Shown here piece by piece: positions 15,685 to 25,635 of a DNA stretch of 64,000 nt; position 1 is the first letter of the stretch, and each line of letters starts with the position of its first letter. Made by a program: the position numbers and the translations under genes. The notes under the pieces were generated by a model. It was not told the origin of the DNA. It worked only from the letters and a program-made list of their open reading frames with translations, and searched no databases. The DNA is taken from assembly GCA_017480225.1 (NCBI GenBank), contig JAFVBB010000001.1, forward strand, positions 94,660-158,659, read 5' to 3'. Source of the DNA: Bacteroidales bacterium. Its GTDB lineage: Bacteria; Bacteroidota; Bacteroidia; Bacteroidales; P3.

Positions 15685-17136
15685 ATGAGAACCATACATT
15701 GCATAGCACTGGCGGCCACGCTGTTGGCTGCCGCCTGCGCCGCGCCGCCACCCGAGCCATTCGGCCCCGTGCCCAGCAGCTCGCAGCTGGCGTGGCAGCG
15801 CATGGAGACCAACATGTTCTGCCACTTCGGCCCAAACACCTTCAGCGGTGCCGAGTGGGGCAGCGGCGACGAGGCCGAGGACATGTTCAACCCCGCGTCG
15901 ATAGACTGCGGCCAGTGGGTCGATGTGGCCGCGCAGGCCGGGTTCGGCGGCATCATTGTCACCGCCAAGCACCACGACGGCTTCTGCCTGTGGCCGTCGG
16001 GGCAGAGCGCGCACACCGTGGCGCAAAGCCGTTGGACGGAGGGCAAGGGCGACGTGCTGCGCCTGCTGCGCGACGCCATCGACGCGCACAACGGCAGCCA
16101 GGCCGCGGGCGGCCGCAAGGTGCGTATGGGGGTCTACATCTCGCCCTGGGACCGCAACCACCCGGCCTACGGCACCGATGCCTACAACCAAGTGTTCGCC
16201 AACACCCTGCGCGAGGTGCACTCGCAGTATGGACCCATGTTCGAGCAGTGGTTCGACGGAGCCTGCGGCGAAGGTCCCGGCGGCAAAAGGCAGGTCTACG
16301 ACTGGCCCCTGTTCATGCAGACAGTGGCCGACCTCAACCCGCAGTGCGTCGTGTTCAGCGACATAGGTCCCGGATGCCGATGGGTGGGCAACGAAGAGGG
16401 GCGCGCTGGCACCACCTGCTGGAGCACCCTCCGCACCGACGGCGCCACGCCCAGCGAGAACAAACCCGCCCCCGACGAGCTCGTGACCGGCCACCGCGAC
16501 GGCGACAAGTGGGTGCCGGCCGAGGTCGACGTGAGCCTGCGCCCTGGCTGGTTCTGGCATCCCGGCGAGGAGCCCAAGACGGTGGAACAGCTGGTCGACA
16601 TCTACCTCACCAGCGTGGGGCGCAACGGCCTGCTGCTGCTCAATGTGCCGCCCGACACCAACGGCCGCATCTGTGCTGCCGACTCGGCGCGGCTGGTGGC
16701 ATGGCGCGCCGAGATTGACCGCATCTTCGCCCGCGACCTGGCGGGCGGAGCCACAGCCAGGGGGCGTCACCTGCGCGGCCGTCGCTACAGCGCGCAGAAC
16801 GCGCTCGACACCGCCTACCACACCTACTGGGCCGCCGCCGACAGCGTGGCATCCGTCAACATCGACTTCGGCAGCGAGGCCACATTCGACCTCGTCGTGC
16901 TGCAGGAGTACATTCCGCTGGGCCAGCGCGTCTGCCGCGTGGAGCTGCACTGCCAGGAAGCCGACGGGCACTGGATGCCTGCCCTGCCCGACGACGCGCC
17001 GCTCTGCACCACAGTGGGCTACAAGCGCATCGTGAGCCTGCCGTCGGCCGTGACAGCCCGCCGCGTAAGGCTTGACTTTGTCGGGCTGGCCGCCCCGGTC
17101 ATCAACCGCATAGCATTCTACAACTCCGCCCAATAA
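15685..17136 (+). CDS. alpha-L-fucosidase, GH29, lipoprotein
   Basis: This 483-residue retaining glycosidase probably removes L-fucose from glycans at the cell surface or periplasm. A lipoprotein signal (A-L-A-A-T-L-L-A-A-A-C) precedes the catalytic barrel, which shows F-C-H-F-G-P-N-T-F near the start, the substrate-binding A-K-H-H-D-G-F-C-L-W and the probable nucleophile aspartate in Q-W-F-D-G-A. A C-terminal F5/8-like beta domain follows (about residues 360-483). No SusC/SusD pair or other glycan genes are adjacent, so it is a stand-alone fucosidase rather than part of a polysaccharide locus. The M23 peptidase gene starts 9 bp later. Confidence 0.93.
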   Translation: MRTIHCIALAATLLAAACAAPPPEPFGPVPSSSQLAWQRMETNMFCHFGPNTFSGAEWGSGDEAEDMFNPASIDCGQWVDVAAQAGFGGIIVTAKHHDGFCLWPSGQSAHTVAQSRWTEGKGDVLRLLRDAIDAHNGSQAAGGRKVRMGVYISPWDRNHPAYGTDAYNQVFANTLREVHSQYGPMFEQWFDGACGEGPGGKRQVYDWPLFMQTVADLNPQCVVFSDIGPGCRWVGNEEGRAGTTCWSTLRTDGATPSENKPAPDELVTGHRDGDKWVPAEVDVSLRPGWFWHPGEEPKTVEQLVDIYLTSVGRNGLLLLNVPPDTNGRICAADSARLVAWRAEIDRIFARDLAGGATARGRHLRGRRYSAQNALDTAYHTYWAAADSVASVNIDFGSEATFDLVVLQEYIPLGQRVCRVELHCQEADGHWMPALPDDAPLCTTVGYKRIVSLPSAVTARRVRLDFVGLAAPVINRIAFYNSAQ

Positions 17137-17145
17137 TCCCGCCCA

Positions 17146-18807
17146 ATGACACACCTTCACCGCCTGCTGCTCTGCACAGCCCTTCTGCTACATGCCGCCA
17201 GCCCCTCGGCGCAGCCGCTGCCACAGGGACGCTTCCGCAACCCGCTTGAGAGCGACATAGGCCTCTCGGCCACCTTCGCCGAGTTCCGCACCAACCACTT
17301 CCACGCGGGCATAGACATGCGCACCGGCGGCACGGAAGGCCACGCCGTCCACGCCGCCGACGACGGCTACGTGGCGCGCGTGAGCATTTCGCCATGGGGT
17401 GGCGGAAAGATACTCTACATCAAGCACGAGGGAGGCTACACCAGCGTCTACATGCACCTGCGTTCCTACGCCGGAGCCATAGGTCAGGCCGTCACGCGCG
17501 AGCAGTACGCGCAGAAAAGCTACAGCATCAGCAAGACATTCGCCGAGGGCGAGCTGCCGGTGAAAAAGGGGCAGGTGGTGGCCTACAGCGGCAACACCGG
17601 CGGCAGCGGCGGCCCCCATCTGCACTTCGAGCTGCGCACAGGCGGCGAGGCCGACCTCCACACCCACGCCACAACCATCAACCCGCTGCTCTTCGGCCTG
17701 CCCTACCGCGACGGCATCAAGCCGACGTTGCGCGGGGTGCGGGTCTACCCCGTCGGTGGCGAGCCCTACAGCCTGGGTGCCGACGGCATAATCAGGGCAG
17801 ACAGGCCGTTCTACCTGGGCATCTACTCGACCGACGCGGCCGAGGGCTCCACCCCCAACAACGGTCCCGACCACGTGGAGGTGTTCCTCGACGGCACACC
17901 GTTCTTCACCTACACCACCGAGACCATACCCCTCGACAGCACCCGCATGGTCAACGCACTGATTGACTGGGCTCACTTCAGCAACACACGTCAGCCCTAC
18001 CTGCTCACCCGTGGGCTGCCCGGAGCCGCCGGGCCATGGGTGCCCACCAGGATGGGCGACGGCATATTCCGCCTCAAGCCCGGCTCCACCCACAGCATAG
18101 GCATCCGCGTGAGCGACATTGCGGGCAACACCGCCGAGAGGGTAATCACCGTGCATATGGCCTCGCTGGCGACACAGACCGTGGCGCAACGCAGCGCCCC
18201 CGACGCCTACAACCGCCCATACATCTTCGACAACGGCGCCATGCGCGTGGACATGGAGCCGATGACGCTCTACGCCGATGACAGCATGAGGTGCCAATCA
18301 GCAGGCGGGGCCTTCACGGTGGAGCCCACGGTGAACAACATACCGCCGCACAAGAGCTACACGCTATGCCTGCGCGGCTCGCTGCCTGACGTGCCTGCCG
18401 AGAAGACGGTGGTGGCGAGCGTGAGCAGGAAACAGGGCAACAGAAAACTCACCGCCTACAAGACCACCCACGCCGACGGTATGCACACGGCCCAGGTGCG
18501 CGAATGGGGCGAGTTCACCCTCGCCGCCGACACCACCGCGCCCACCGTGCGACCCATCAACTTCGCCGAAGGGCGCAAGCTGAAGACGACAACGCTGAAG
18601 GTGGGCATCGCCGACAACCTGGCGGGCATAGAGAGCTACAGCTGCACGCTCAACGGCCAGTGGATACTGGCCGAATACGACGGCAAGACCGCCACCCTCG
18701 TCATCAACGCTGCCGGCAAACTGGAAGCCGGAGCCAACAAACTGCGTGTCGTGGTCACCGACGGTACCGGCAACTGCACCGACCGGACTTGGAGCATCTC
18801 CAAATGA
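17146..18807 (+). CDS. M23-family metallopeptidase
   Basis: A 553-residue secreted protein (signal peptide L-L-L-C-T-A-L-L-L-H-A-A-S-P-S-A-Q). The LytM domain at about residues 30-180 carries the zinc ligands in H-F-H-A-G-I-D-M and G-P-H-L-H-F-E-L-R, so all key residues are present and murein endopeptidase activity is plausible. The remaining ~370 residues contain beta-rich, Ig-like segments (for example S-D-I-A-G-N-T-A-E and I-A-D-N-L-A-G-I-E-S-Y). It is 9 bp downstream of the fucosidase gene and ends at a terminator. Confidence 0.92.
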   Translation: MTHLHRLLLCTALLLHAASPSAQPLPQGRFRNPLESDIGLSATFAEFRTNHFHAGIDMRTGGTEGHAVHAADDGYVARVSISPWGGGKILYIKHEGGYTSVYMHLRSYAGAIGQAVTREQYAQKSYSISKTFAEGELPVKKGQVVAYSGNTGGSGGPHLHFELRTGGEADLHTHATTINPLLFGLPYRDGIKPTLRGVRVYPVGGEPYSLGADGIIRADRPFYLGIYSTDAAEGSTPNNGPDHVEVFLDGTPFFTYTTETIPLDSTRMVNALIDWAHFSNTRQPYLLTRGLPGAAGPWVPTRMGDGIFRLKPGSTHSIGIRVSDIAGNTAERVITVHMASLATQTVAQRSAPDAYNRPYIFDNGAMRVDMEPMTLYADDSMRCQSAGGAFTVEPTVNNIPPHKSYTLCLRGSLPDVPAEKTVVASVSRKQGNRKLTAYKTTHADGMHTAQVREWGEFTLAADTTAPTVRPINFAEGRKLKTTTLKVGIADNLAGIESYSCTLNGQWILAEYDGKTATLVINAAGKLEAGANKLRVVVTDGTGNCTDRTWSISK

Positions 18808-18810
18808 GAG

Positions 18811-18840
18811 AAGGGCCGGCGCTTTGTGCCGGCCCTTCTT
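18811..18840 (+). terminator. terminator after the M23 gene, possibly bidirectional
   Basis: AAGGGCCGGC (18811-18820) pairs with GCCGGCCCTT (18828-18837) across a 7-nt loop and is followed by CTTTC. It lies between convergent genes, 10 bp before the stop of the DUF975 gene at 18850, and could serve both. Confidence 0.75.
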
Positions 18841-18849
18841 TCAATGAAC

Positions 18850-19461
18850 CTAATCTCTGCGGGCTCTCAGCTCCTCATAGAACTTGGCATGTGAAGCCTC
18901 GACGTAGGGATGCAGCCAGAGGTTGCCTATACCCAGCGTGAAGACGCAGAGTATCGCCCAGCCGATGAAACTCAAGTCCAGACAGAAGAGTTTCCACTTG
19001 TAGCCTTTCATCATCATGCGGCTCTCATGGATGCAGTCGTCGGCATCCAGGTCAGGACGGTCGTTCATAATGTAGGGCGTCATGGCGTAAGCATAACTCT
19101 TGATGATGCCCGGGATGATGAGCAGCAGGCTCCAAAGAATCGTGTAGAGCATCACCAGCAGGGAACCGCCAAGGTAGCGGCCATAATTGTTGAAGACATT
19201 GAACTGGTCACCCACCATCTCGCTGCTGTCCTCGCCGCGCACCAGGCGCACAAAGCACAGCATGAAGCCGAACTCCAGCGGGCACACCACCAGCAGACCC
19301 GCAAGGGGGATGGAACCGGCGGCAGCGGTGATAAGGGTGAAGACCAGCGTGGCCAGCACAGCCTGCGTCCAGTTGCCCTTCAGCGCATAGCGCGCCGCGT
19401 GCCGTATCTCCCTGTTGCGCGGCATTACACTGCCAGCAGCGTTGTTTTCAATGTTTTCCAT
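18850..19461 (-). CDS. DUF975-family membrane protein
   Basis: A 203-residue inner-membrane protein with 4-6 hydrophobic segments. It carries the DUF975 N-terminal pattern (N-R-E-I-R-H-A-A-R-Y-A-L-K-G-N-W) and the central I-I-P-G-I-I-K-S-Y-A-Y-A-M-T-P-Y-I signature, followed by S-R-M-M-M-K-G-Y-K-W-K-L-F. The family has no established function. It lies 12 bp after rocD and is probably co-transcribed with it. Confidence 0.88.
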   Translation of the reverse strand: MENIENNAAGSVMPRNREIRHAARYALKGNWTQAVLATLVFTLITAAAGSIPLAGLLVVCPLEFGFMLCFVRLVRGEDSSEMVGDQFNVFNNYGRYLGGSLLVMLYTILWSLLLIIPGIIKSYAYAMTPYIMNDRPDLDADDCIHESRMMMKGYKWKLFCLDLSFIGWAILCVFTLGIGNLWLHPYVEASHAKFYEELRARRD

Positions 19462-19473
19462 AGTGCAAAGTGA

Positions 19474-20694
19474 TTATTCGAACGACTTGATGGCCTCCTT
19501 GATGAGCTCCATGGCCTCGCGCAGCTGCTCCTCGGTGATGACCAGCGGAGGGGCGAAGCGGATGATGTGCTGGTGGGTGGGCTTGGCCAGCACGCCGAGG
19601 TCGCGCATCTTCAGGCACACATCCCACGCCTCCTTGCCGTTGTGGGGCTTGATGATGATGGCGTTGAGCAGGCCCTTGCCGCGCACCTTCTCTATCATCG
19701 GGCTCTCGAAGGCACCCATCTCCTCGCGGAATATCTTGCCAAGCCGCTCGGCATTCTCCATCAGGTGCTCGTCCTTGATCACCTGCAGGGCGGCTATGGA
19801 GACCTTGGCGGCTATGGGGTTGCCGCCGAAGGTGGAGCCATGCTCGCCGGGCTTGATGTTGAGCATGATGTCGTCGTCGGCCAACACGGCGCTGACTGGC
19901 ATCACGCCGCCGCCCAGGGCCTTGCCCAGGATGAGCAGGTCGGGGCGCACGCCCTCGTGGTCGCAGGCCAGCATACGGCCCGTGCGGGCTATGCCGCACT
20001 GCACCTCGTCGGCCATGAAGAGCACGTTGTGCTTCTTGCAGATGTCGTAGCACTTCTTGAGGTAGCCCTCGTCGGGCACATAGACGCCCGCCTCGCCCTG
20101 TATGGGCTCGAGCAGGAAGCCCGCCACCTTCGGGCCATGCTCGGCCAGACAGCGCTCCAGCGCGTCGGCGTCATTGTAGGGTATGCGGATGAAGCCGGGG
20201 GTCATCGGGCCGTAGTTGGCGTAGCTCTCCGGGTCGTTGCTCATGGTGATGATGGTGATGGTGCGGCCATGGAAGTTGCCCTCGCAGCACACAATCAGAA
20301 CCTCGTCGTTGGGTATGCCCTTCTTCACCACGCCCCAGCGGCGGGCCAGCTTGAGCGCCGTCTCGTCGGCCTCAGCTCCGGTGTTCATCGGAAGCACCTT
20401 GTCGTAGCCGAAGTATTCGGTGACGTACTTCTCCCACTCGCCCAGGCAGTTGTTGTAGAACGCGCGGCTGCTCAGCGTCAGCTCGTGGGCCTGGTCGCAC
20501 ATGGCCTGGACAATCTTCGGGTGGCAATGGCCTTGGTTCACTGCGCTGTAGGCCGAGAGGAAGTCGAAGTAGCGCTTTCCCTCGCAGTCCCATACAAACG
20601 CGCCCTGGCCTTTGGCAAGCACCACTGGCAGCGGATGATAGTTGTGGGCTCCGTAGCGAGCCTCCATCTCCATGAATTGCTCTGATTGTGTCAT
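19474..20694 (-). CDS. rocD: ornithine aminotransferase
   Basis: A PLP enzyme that transfers the delta-amino group of ornithine to 2-oxoglutarate, giving glutamate semialdehyde. The 406-residue fold-type I protein has [15 protein letters not shown] near the N-terminus, the PLP phosphate motif [10 protein letters not shown], the D-E-V-Q-C-G active-site aspartate region and the Schiff-base lysine in [10 protein letters not shown]. These are ornithine-specific rather than acetylornithine-type motifs (A-V-N-Q-G-H). It is preceded by a good promoter and followed by a DUF975 gene. Confidence 0.95.
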   Translation of the reverse strand: MTQSEQFMEMEARYGAHNYHPLPVVLAKGQGAFVWDCEGKRYFDFLSAYSAVNQGHCHPKIVQAMCDQAHELTLSSRAFYNNCLGEWEKYVTEYFGYDKVLPMNTGAEADETALKLARRWGVVKKGIPNDEVLIVCCEGNFHGRTITIITMSNDPESYANYGPMTPGFIRIPYNDADALERCLAEHGPKVAGFLLEPIQGEAGVYVPDEGYLKKCYDICKKHNVLFMADEVQCGIARTGRMLACDHEGVRPDLLILGKALGGGVMPVSAVLADDDIMLNIKPGEHGSTFGGNPIAAKVSIAALQVIKDEHLMENAERLGKIFREEMGAFESPMIEKVRGKGLLNAIIIKPHNGKEAWDVCLKMRDLGVLAKPTHQHIIRFAPPLVITEEQLREAMELIKEAIKSFE

Positions 20695-20741
20695 AGTTAC
20701 GGTGTATTTTTTGATGATACTTTCAGTCGCTTATCGCGGTG

Positions 20742-20772
20742 CAAATCTACACACATATTTTTGACTGTGCAA
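20742..20772 (-). promoter_or_regulatory. rocD promoter
   Basis: Minus strand: TTGC at about 20772-20769, 19 bp, TAGATTTG at 20749-20742, then about 50 nt of leader to the start at 20694. This is a close match to the phylum consensus. Confidence 0.75.
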
Positions 20773-20851
20773 CTTTTTTTCACTTTTTTTCGAACCTCAC
20801 CCACCCTCCATCATCGCGCCCAGGAGGCAGGAGCAAGGCCTCCGCGCAGTG

Positions 20852-21005
20852 TCAACAACATACCAACATATTGCCAACACAATATCATCGCCTGCTCGAG
20901 AAGTAGATGACAAGGTGTTGGGTAGTCGATGAGTAGGAATTGAGTAGGAGTTGGTGCTTATTTATGGCTGATTTCCAGGCTTTTCGCAACGTGGCTTTTA
21001 CCCAC
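20852..21005 (+). repeat. F2 11-nt-grid element, copy C
   Basis: Left units TCAACAACATA, CCAACATATTG, CCAACACAATA, TCATCGCCTGC; loop TCGA; right units GAAGTAGATGA, CAAGGTGTTGG, GTAGTCGATGA, GTAGGAATTGA, GTAGGAGTTGG, TGCTTATTTAT, GGCTGATTTCC and tail to TACCCAC. It sits between rocD and the divergent ABC gene, pointing at the latter. It is the most diverged right arm of the family. Confidence 0.88.
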
Positions 21006-21106
21006 CGCGCACAATCGCGCGCAATCCATTGAGCCACAGTTGCTTCGTACAAATATCAGCCTCAGCACACTAAAACCGCCACAGCGGCGTTGGGGAAGAC
21101 AGCGAC

Positions 21107-22771
21107 ATGGACGACACGAAGGACATACTGGCCGTGGACGGGCTGACGGTGAGCTTCGGCGGGCGGCGTGTGGTAGACAACCTGTGCTACACGCTGCGGC
21201 GGGGCACCACGCTGGGCATAGTGGGCGAGTCGGGCTCGGGCAAGAGCATCAGCTCGCTGGCCCTGATGGGGCTGCTGCCGCCGGGGGCGCGCGCCGAGGG
21301 GCGCGCCATGCTCGGCCAGACCGACCTCCTGGCGCTCGACGAGCGCTCGATGCGCGCTGTGCGCGGCAAACGCATCGGCATGATATTCCAGGAACCGATG
21401 ACGGCGCTCAACCCGGTGCACCGCTGCGGACGGCAGGTGGAGGAGATGCTGCTGGCCCACGAGCCGGAAGCCCGCGACACGCGCCGCCGCGTGGTGAACC
21501 TCTTCGACGAGGTGATGCTGCCCCGCCCGGAGAAGATATTCGACAGCTACCCGCACCAGCTCAGCGGAGGCCAGCGGCAGCGGGTGATGATAGCCATGGC
21601 GCTGGTGTGCAACCCCGACATTCTGATTGCCGACGAGCCCACGACGGCGCTCGACGTCACGGTGCAGAAGACCATACTCGACCTGCTGCGCAGGCTTCAG
21701 CGGCAGCACGGCACGTCGATTATCTTCATCAGCCACGACCTGGGGGTAATAGGGCAAGTGGCCGACGACGTGCTGGTGATGTACCGTGGCAGCGTGGTTG
21801 AGCAGGGGCGTGCCGACGCGGTGCTGCACCGTCCGTCGCACCCCTACACGCAAGGGCTGCTGGCCTGCCGCCCGCCGGCCGACGCGAGGCCTCACCGGCT
21901 GCCGACGGTCGACGACTACATGCAGGGCCGCGTGCTACAGGCTGAGGCCGAGCCACGCGGGGAGGCCGGCGCCCGGGCCGGCAGTGTGCCGCTGCTGCAC
22001 GTAGACGGACTCACTGTCGACTACACCCTGCGGCGCAACCTGCTGGGACGTCCCACGCAGCAGGTGCAGGCCCTGCGGGGCGTGAGCTTCGACGTGATGG
22101 AGGGCGAGACGCTGGGACTGGTGGGCGAGAGCGGCAGCGGAAAAAGCACGCTCGGGCGCGCGCTGCTGCGGCTGGTGGAGCAAAGCAGCGGCAACGTGGC
22201 CTACCGCGGCTCGAGGCTCGACCGCATGGACAGCCGCGAGATGCGCCGCCTCCGCCCCAAGATGCAGATCATCTTCCAGGACCCCTACTCGTCGCTCAAC
22301 CCCCACATGACAATAGGCGAGGCCATCATGGAGCCGCTGCGCGTACACTCCAAAGGCATGAGGCGCAGCGAGATGCAGGCCACAGTTGAGGAATTGATGG
22401 AGCAGGTGGGGCTCGAAGCCTCCTGGCACGGCCGCTACCCTCACCAGCTCAGCGGCGGGCAGCGGCAGCGCGTGGGCATAGCGCGCGCCCTGGTGCTGCG
22501 GCCCGAGCTGGTGGTGTGCGACGAGAGCGTGTCGGCACTCGACGTCAGCGTACAGGCGCAGGTGCTCAACCTGCTCAACGACATCAAGGAACGCTACCGC
22601 CTGACCTATCTCTTCATCACCCACGACCTGTCGGTGGTGCACTACATGGCCGACCGCATCATCGTGCTCCGCAAAGGCAGCATTGTGGAAAGCGGCACCC
22701 CCGACGACATCTTCCACAACCCGCAGACCGACTACACCCGCAGCCTGCTCGACGCCATTCCCCGCATTTGA
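21107..22771 (+). CDS. peptide-type ABC transporter, fused double ATPase
   Basis: A 554-residue protein made of two complete ABC domains of the oligopeptide/dipeptide (DppD-DppF, YejF-like) type. Walker A loops are G-E-S-G-S-G-K-S at about residues 43-50 and again at about 340-347; signature motifs L-S-G-G-Q-R-Q-R occur in both halves; Walker B D-E-P-T-T-A-L-D and D-E-S-V-S-A-L-D follow. The second signature carries Glu-Ser in place of Glu-Pro, which is usual for DppF. No permease or binding-protein gene is nearby, so its membrane partners must be encoded elsewhere. The upstream gap contains an F2 element and no clear TAnnTTTG box. Confidence 0.93.
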   Translation: MDDTKDILAVDGLTVSFGGRRVVDNLCYTLRRGTTLGIVGESGSGKSISSLALMGLLPPGARAEGRAMLGQTDLLALDERSMRAVRGKRIGMIFQEPMTALNPVHRCGRQVEEMLLAHEPEARDTRRRVVNLFDEVMLPRPEKIFDSYPHQLSGGQRQRVMIAMALVCNPDILIADEPTTALDVTVQKTILDLLRRLQRQHGTSIIFISHDLGVIGQVADDVLVMYRGSVVEQGRADAVLHRPSHPYTQGLLACRPPADARPHRLPTVDDYMQGRVLQAEAEPRGEAGARAGSVPLLHVDGLTVDYTLRRNLLGRPTQQVQALRGVSFDVMEGETLGLVGESGSGKSTLGRALLRLVEQSSGNVAYRGSRLDRMDSREMRRLRPKMQIIFQDPYSSLNPHMTIGEAIMEPLRVHSKGMRRSEMQATVEELMEQVGLEASWHGRYPHQLSGGQRQRVGIARALVLRPELVVCDESVSALDVSVQAQVLNLLNDIKERYRLTYLFITHDLSVVHYMADRIIVLRKGSIVESGTPDDIFHNPQTDYTRSLLDAIPRI

Positions 22772-22806
22772 GCGCGCCACCGCCAGGAAGTCCGCGCCGG
22801 TGGGCA

Positions 22807-22832
22807 TTTTTTCACGCGCGAGGCACAATAAA
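22807..22832 (+). promoter_or_regulatory. T-run plus AATAAA box before the first glycosyltransferase gene
   Basis: Six T (22807-22812), CACGCGCGAGGCAC, then AATAAA, ending 68 nt before the preferred start at 22901. Upstream of the T-run an imperfect GCCACCG/CGGTGGGC stem could instead make the T-run a terminator for the ABC gene. Confidence 0.35.
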
Positions 22833-22900
22833 GCGCGCGCCACCGCGTTAGAGCGTTCATTGGCGTGAGGCATGTGCCGCCCGCGCCCGCAGTTCAGCCC

Positions 22901-24034
22901 ATGGCAGAAAGACGACATATCACAGTGGCGATGGCGGTGACCAACGACCTTTCGGCCGACCGCCGTGTGCTGCGCCACGCCGACACGCTGGCCGAGGCCG
23001 GCTGCCGCGTGACGCTGATAGGGCGCGAACTGCCGTGGAGCAAACCGGCCGACACGCGCCACGAGGTGGTGCGCCTGCGGCTTAAGCACCTGCGGGGATG
23101 GCGTTTCTACGCCGAGTTCAACCGCAGGCTGGCATCCGAGCTGCGGCGGTTGAAGCCCGACATCGTGTGGGCCAACGACGCCGACACCCTGCCCGGCTGC
23201 CACGCCGGGCGCCGCAAAGGGGCAGCCTTGGTGATGGACGCCCACGAGATGTTTCCCGAAGTGCCAGAGTTGATGCACAAGCCGCTGGTCAGGTGGGTGT
23301 GGCGCACGGTGGAGCGGAGCCTCATGCCGCGGTGCGACGCGCTGCTCACCGTGTGCGACAGCCTGGCCGACCACTACCGCCAGGAGCTCGGGGTGAGCAT
23401 GGAGGTGGTGCGCAACATCGGCAGGCGCGCGCCCGTCGATGCCGAGCCGCCCGCGCTACCCGGATCGGGACCAGTGCTGCTCTACCAGGGCGCGGTGAAC
23501 CTGGGGCGCGGGGTGGACTGGGCAATCGACGCCATGGAGTTCCTGCCGGAGTGCCGCCTGGTGGTGGCCGGGGCAGGCGACCTGCTGGGGCAGATGCAGA
23601 GTTACGCCGCATCGAAGCCCTGGGCGGGGCGAATAACCTTCCTCGGGCAGTTGACGCCGACCGCGCTGGCCGCGCTGACGCCGCTGGCAGCAGTGGGGCT
23701 GGTGATGCTGGAAGACATGGGGAAAAGCTACCACTGCGCCCTTCCCAACCGGGTGGGCGACTTTGTGCAGGCCGGAGTGCCGATGGTGGTGAGCGATCTG
23801 CCGGAGATGGCGCGCGTGGTGCGCCGCTACCATGTGGGCGAGGTGATGGCAGACTCTGGTGCCGCGGCGCTGGCCGACGCGGCAAGGCGCGTGCTGGAAC
23901 GCCAGTGGCACGAGGCCGACTTCGACAAGGCCCGCGCCGACTTCGAATGGGACAAAGAGCGGAAACGCCTGCTGGCAGTGCTGCGGCTGGCGGCATCGCG
24001 ACGCGGGCTCGGCCCGATTGACACTGACCTTTAA
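22901..24034 (+). CDS. glycosyltransferase, GT4-like (GT-B)
   Basis: A 377-residue cytoplasmic glycosyltransferase; donor and acceptor are unknown. The N-lobe has T-N-D-L-S-A-D-R-R-V-L-R-H-A and D-I-V-W-A-N-D-A-D-T-L-P-G; the C-lobe has L-L-Y-Q-G-A-V-N-L-G-R-G-V-D, F-L-G-Q-L-T-P and L-P-N-R-V-G-D-F-V-Q-A-G-V-P, the last being the usual E-x7-E-like nucleotide-sugar region with N-R replacing one Glu. ATG at 22901 begins the conserved domain; an in-frame GTG at 22865 would add 12 residues. It runs 28 bp ahead of lepB. Confidence 0.8.
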   Translation: MAERRHITVAMAVTNDLSADRRVLRHADTLAEAGCRVTLIGRELPWSKPADTRHEVVRLRLKHLRGWRFYAEFNRRLASELRRLKPDIVWANDADTLPGCHAGRRKGAALVMDAHEMFPEVPELMHKPLVRWVWRTVERSLMPRCDALLTVCDSLADHYRQELGVSMEVVRNIGRRAPVDAEPPALPGSGPVLLYQGAVNLGRGVDWAIDAMEFLPECRLVVAGAGDLLGQMQSYAASKPWAGRITFLGQLTPTALAALTPLAAVGLVMLEDMGKSYHCALPNRVGDFVQAGVPMVVSDLPEMARVVRRYHVGEVMADSGAAALADAARRVLERQWHEADFDKARADFEWDKERKRLLAVLRLAASRRGLGPIDTDL

Positions 24035-24062
24035 CAAACCTAACAAAAACAAACAAATCGAG

Positions 24063-25625
24063 ATGGTATACGAGATTTTTCTCATCCTCTACTTCGCGGG
24101 GTCGCTCTTCGGCCTCTGCCTGGTGTTCAAAAAAGCCGGCGAGGCCTGGTGGAAGGCACTGGTACCGGTGTACAACGTGGTGGTGTGGACACGGCTGCTG
24201 GCCAAGAAGTGGTACTCCTACCTCTTCCTGTTCGTTCCGGCCATCAACATTTTCAGCCTGCTTCTGCGCGTGACCGACACCGCCCGCGCCATGCGCCGCT
24301 ACGGCTTCGTGGAGCAGGCCCTGGGAGTCATCTTCCCTTGGGTGTACCTGCCCTTGCTGGGCTTGAGCCGCAACACCGTGTGGCACGACCCTAAAACCGA
24401 CCCGCCCGCCAAAGTGAACGAAGGGCGCGACTGGCTCGACGCCATCGTCTTCGCCCTGGTAGCCGCCGTCATCATTCGCGGCAACGTGTTCGAGTTCTAC
24501 AAGATACCCTCCAGCTCGATGGAGAAGAGCCTGCTGGTGGGCGACTACGTGATGGTGAGCAAGCTGGCCTACGGCCCCCGTGTGGCGATGACGCCGGTGG
24601 CTGTGCCGCTGGTGCACAACGTGATGCCGTTCAGCGGAGGCCGCACGGAGTCGTACTCTAAGATAATACAGCTGCCCTACCACCGCCACAAAGGCTTCGG
24701 CCACGTGGAACGCTACGACGCCGTGGTGTTCAACTACCCCGACGGCGACACCATGTGCAGCGCGCAGTTCAGCAACCGCTCATACCACGAGCTGGTGCGC
24801 CGCTACGGCAAGGAGGCCGTGGAGCAGGACCGCGTGTACGACGAGTACGGCCAGCGCATTGAGATAGGCAAGATAAGGGTGCGACCCGTCGACAAGCGCG
24901 AGAACTTCATCAAACGCTGCATAGGCCTGCCTGGAGAGGAACTGCAGATTGTGGACCAGGAGGTGTACATCAACGGCAAGCCCATAGCCACCCCCTCGGG
25001 AGTGCAGACAACCCACGCCGTGCTGTTCAACGACATAGCCCTGCCAAGCCGTGTGCTGGGACAGATGGGGTGCAGCAACGACGACATAGCCGAGGCCGAG
25101 CTGCGCCGCCGCTACTCGCAGACGCCCTACTACCTGCTGCCGCTGACAAAAGACATGGCCTCGCGCCTCGAATCGAAATACGAGGTGCTTGACGTGCAGC
25201 GTGTGGTGAACAGTGCCGACAGCACCTTCCCGCAGACGCTCTTCCCCAACGACAGCCGCTACGTGTGGAGCGTGGACAACTACGGCCCGGTGCACATTCC
25301 CGCCAAGGGCGAGACCCTGCGGCTCACCACCGAGACCCTGCCGTTCTACCGCCGTGTGATTGAGGTGTATGAAGGCAATACCCTCGAAGTGCGCGACGGT
25401 GTGATATACATCAACGGCCAACCCACCGACACCTACACCGTGCGACAGAACTACTACTGGATGATGGGCGACAACCGTCACAACAGCGTCGACAGCCGCT
25501 TCTGGGGCTTTGTGCCGGAAGACCACATTGTTGGCAAGGCCAAGCGAATATTCTTCAGCTGGGACAGCGACAGAAAGCGGGTACGCACCAATCGCATATT
25601 CCGCAGCGCAGGCCGCATCGACTAA
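24063..25625 (+). CDS. lepB: signal peptidase I
   Basis: It cleaves signal peptides of exported proteins on the outer face of the inner membrane. The 520-residue Bacteroidota-type enzyme has an N-terminal membrane region (several helices in the first ~110 residues), catalytic serine in P-S-S-S-M-E-K-S-L at about residue 157, the catalytic lysine in F-I-K-R-C-I-G-L-P-G-E, and box E M-G-D-N-R-H-N-S-V-D-S-R. It is longer than enterobacterial LepB because of inserts between boxes, as usual in this phylum. An A-rich leader (aacaaacctaacaaaaacaaacaaatcgag) precedes the start; the longer open frame from 23859 overlaps the glycosyltransferase and is rejected. Confidence 0.95.
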   Translation: MVYEIFLILYFAGSLFGLCLVFKKAGEAWWKALVPVYNVVVWTRLLAKKWYSYLFLFVPAINIFSLLLRVTDTARAMRRYGFVEQALGVIFPWVYLPLLGLSRNTVWHDPKTDPPAKVNEGRDWLDAIVFALVAAVIIRGNVFEFYKIPSSSMEKSLLVGDYVMVSKLAYGPRVAMTPVAVPLVHNVMPFSGGRTESYSKIIQLPYHRHKGFGHVERYDAVVFNYPDGDTMCSAQFSNRSYHELVRRYGKEAVEQDRVYDEYGQRIEIGKIRVRPVDKRENFIKRCIGLPGEELQIVDQEVYINGKPIATPSGVQTTHAVLFNDIALPSRVLGQMGCSNDDIAEAELRRRYSQTPYYLLPLTKDMASRLESKYEVLDVQRVVNSADSTFPQTLFPNDSRYVWSVDNYGPVHIPAKGETLRLTTETLPFYRRVIEVYEGNTLEVRDGVIYINGQPTDTYTVRQNYYWMMGDNRHNSVDSRFWGFVPEDHIVGKAKRIFFSWDSDRKRVRTNRIFRSAGRID

Positions 25626-25635
25626 ACTCACCGCA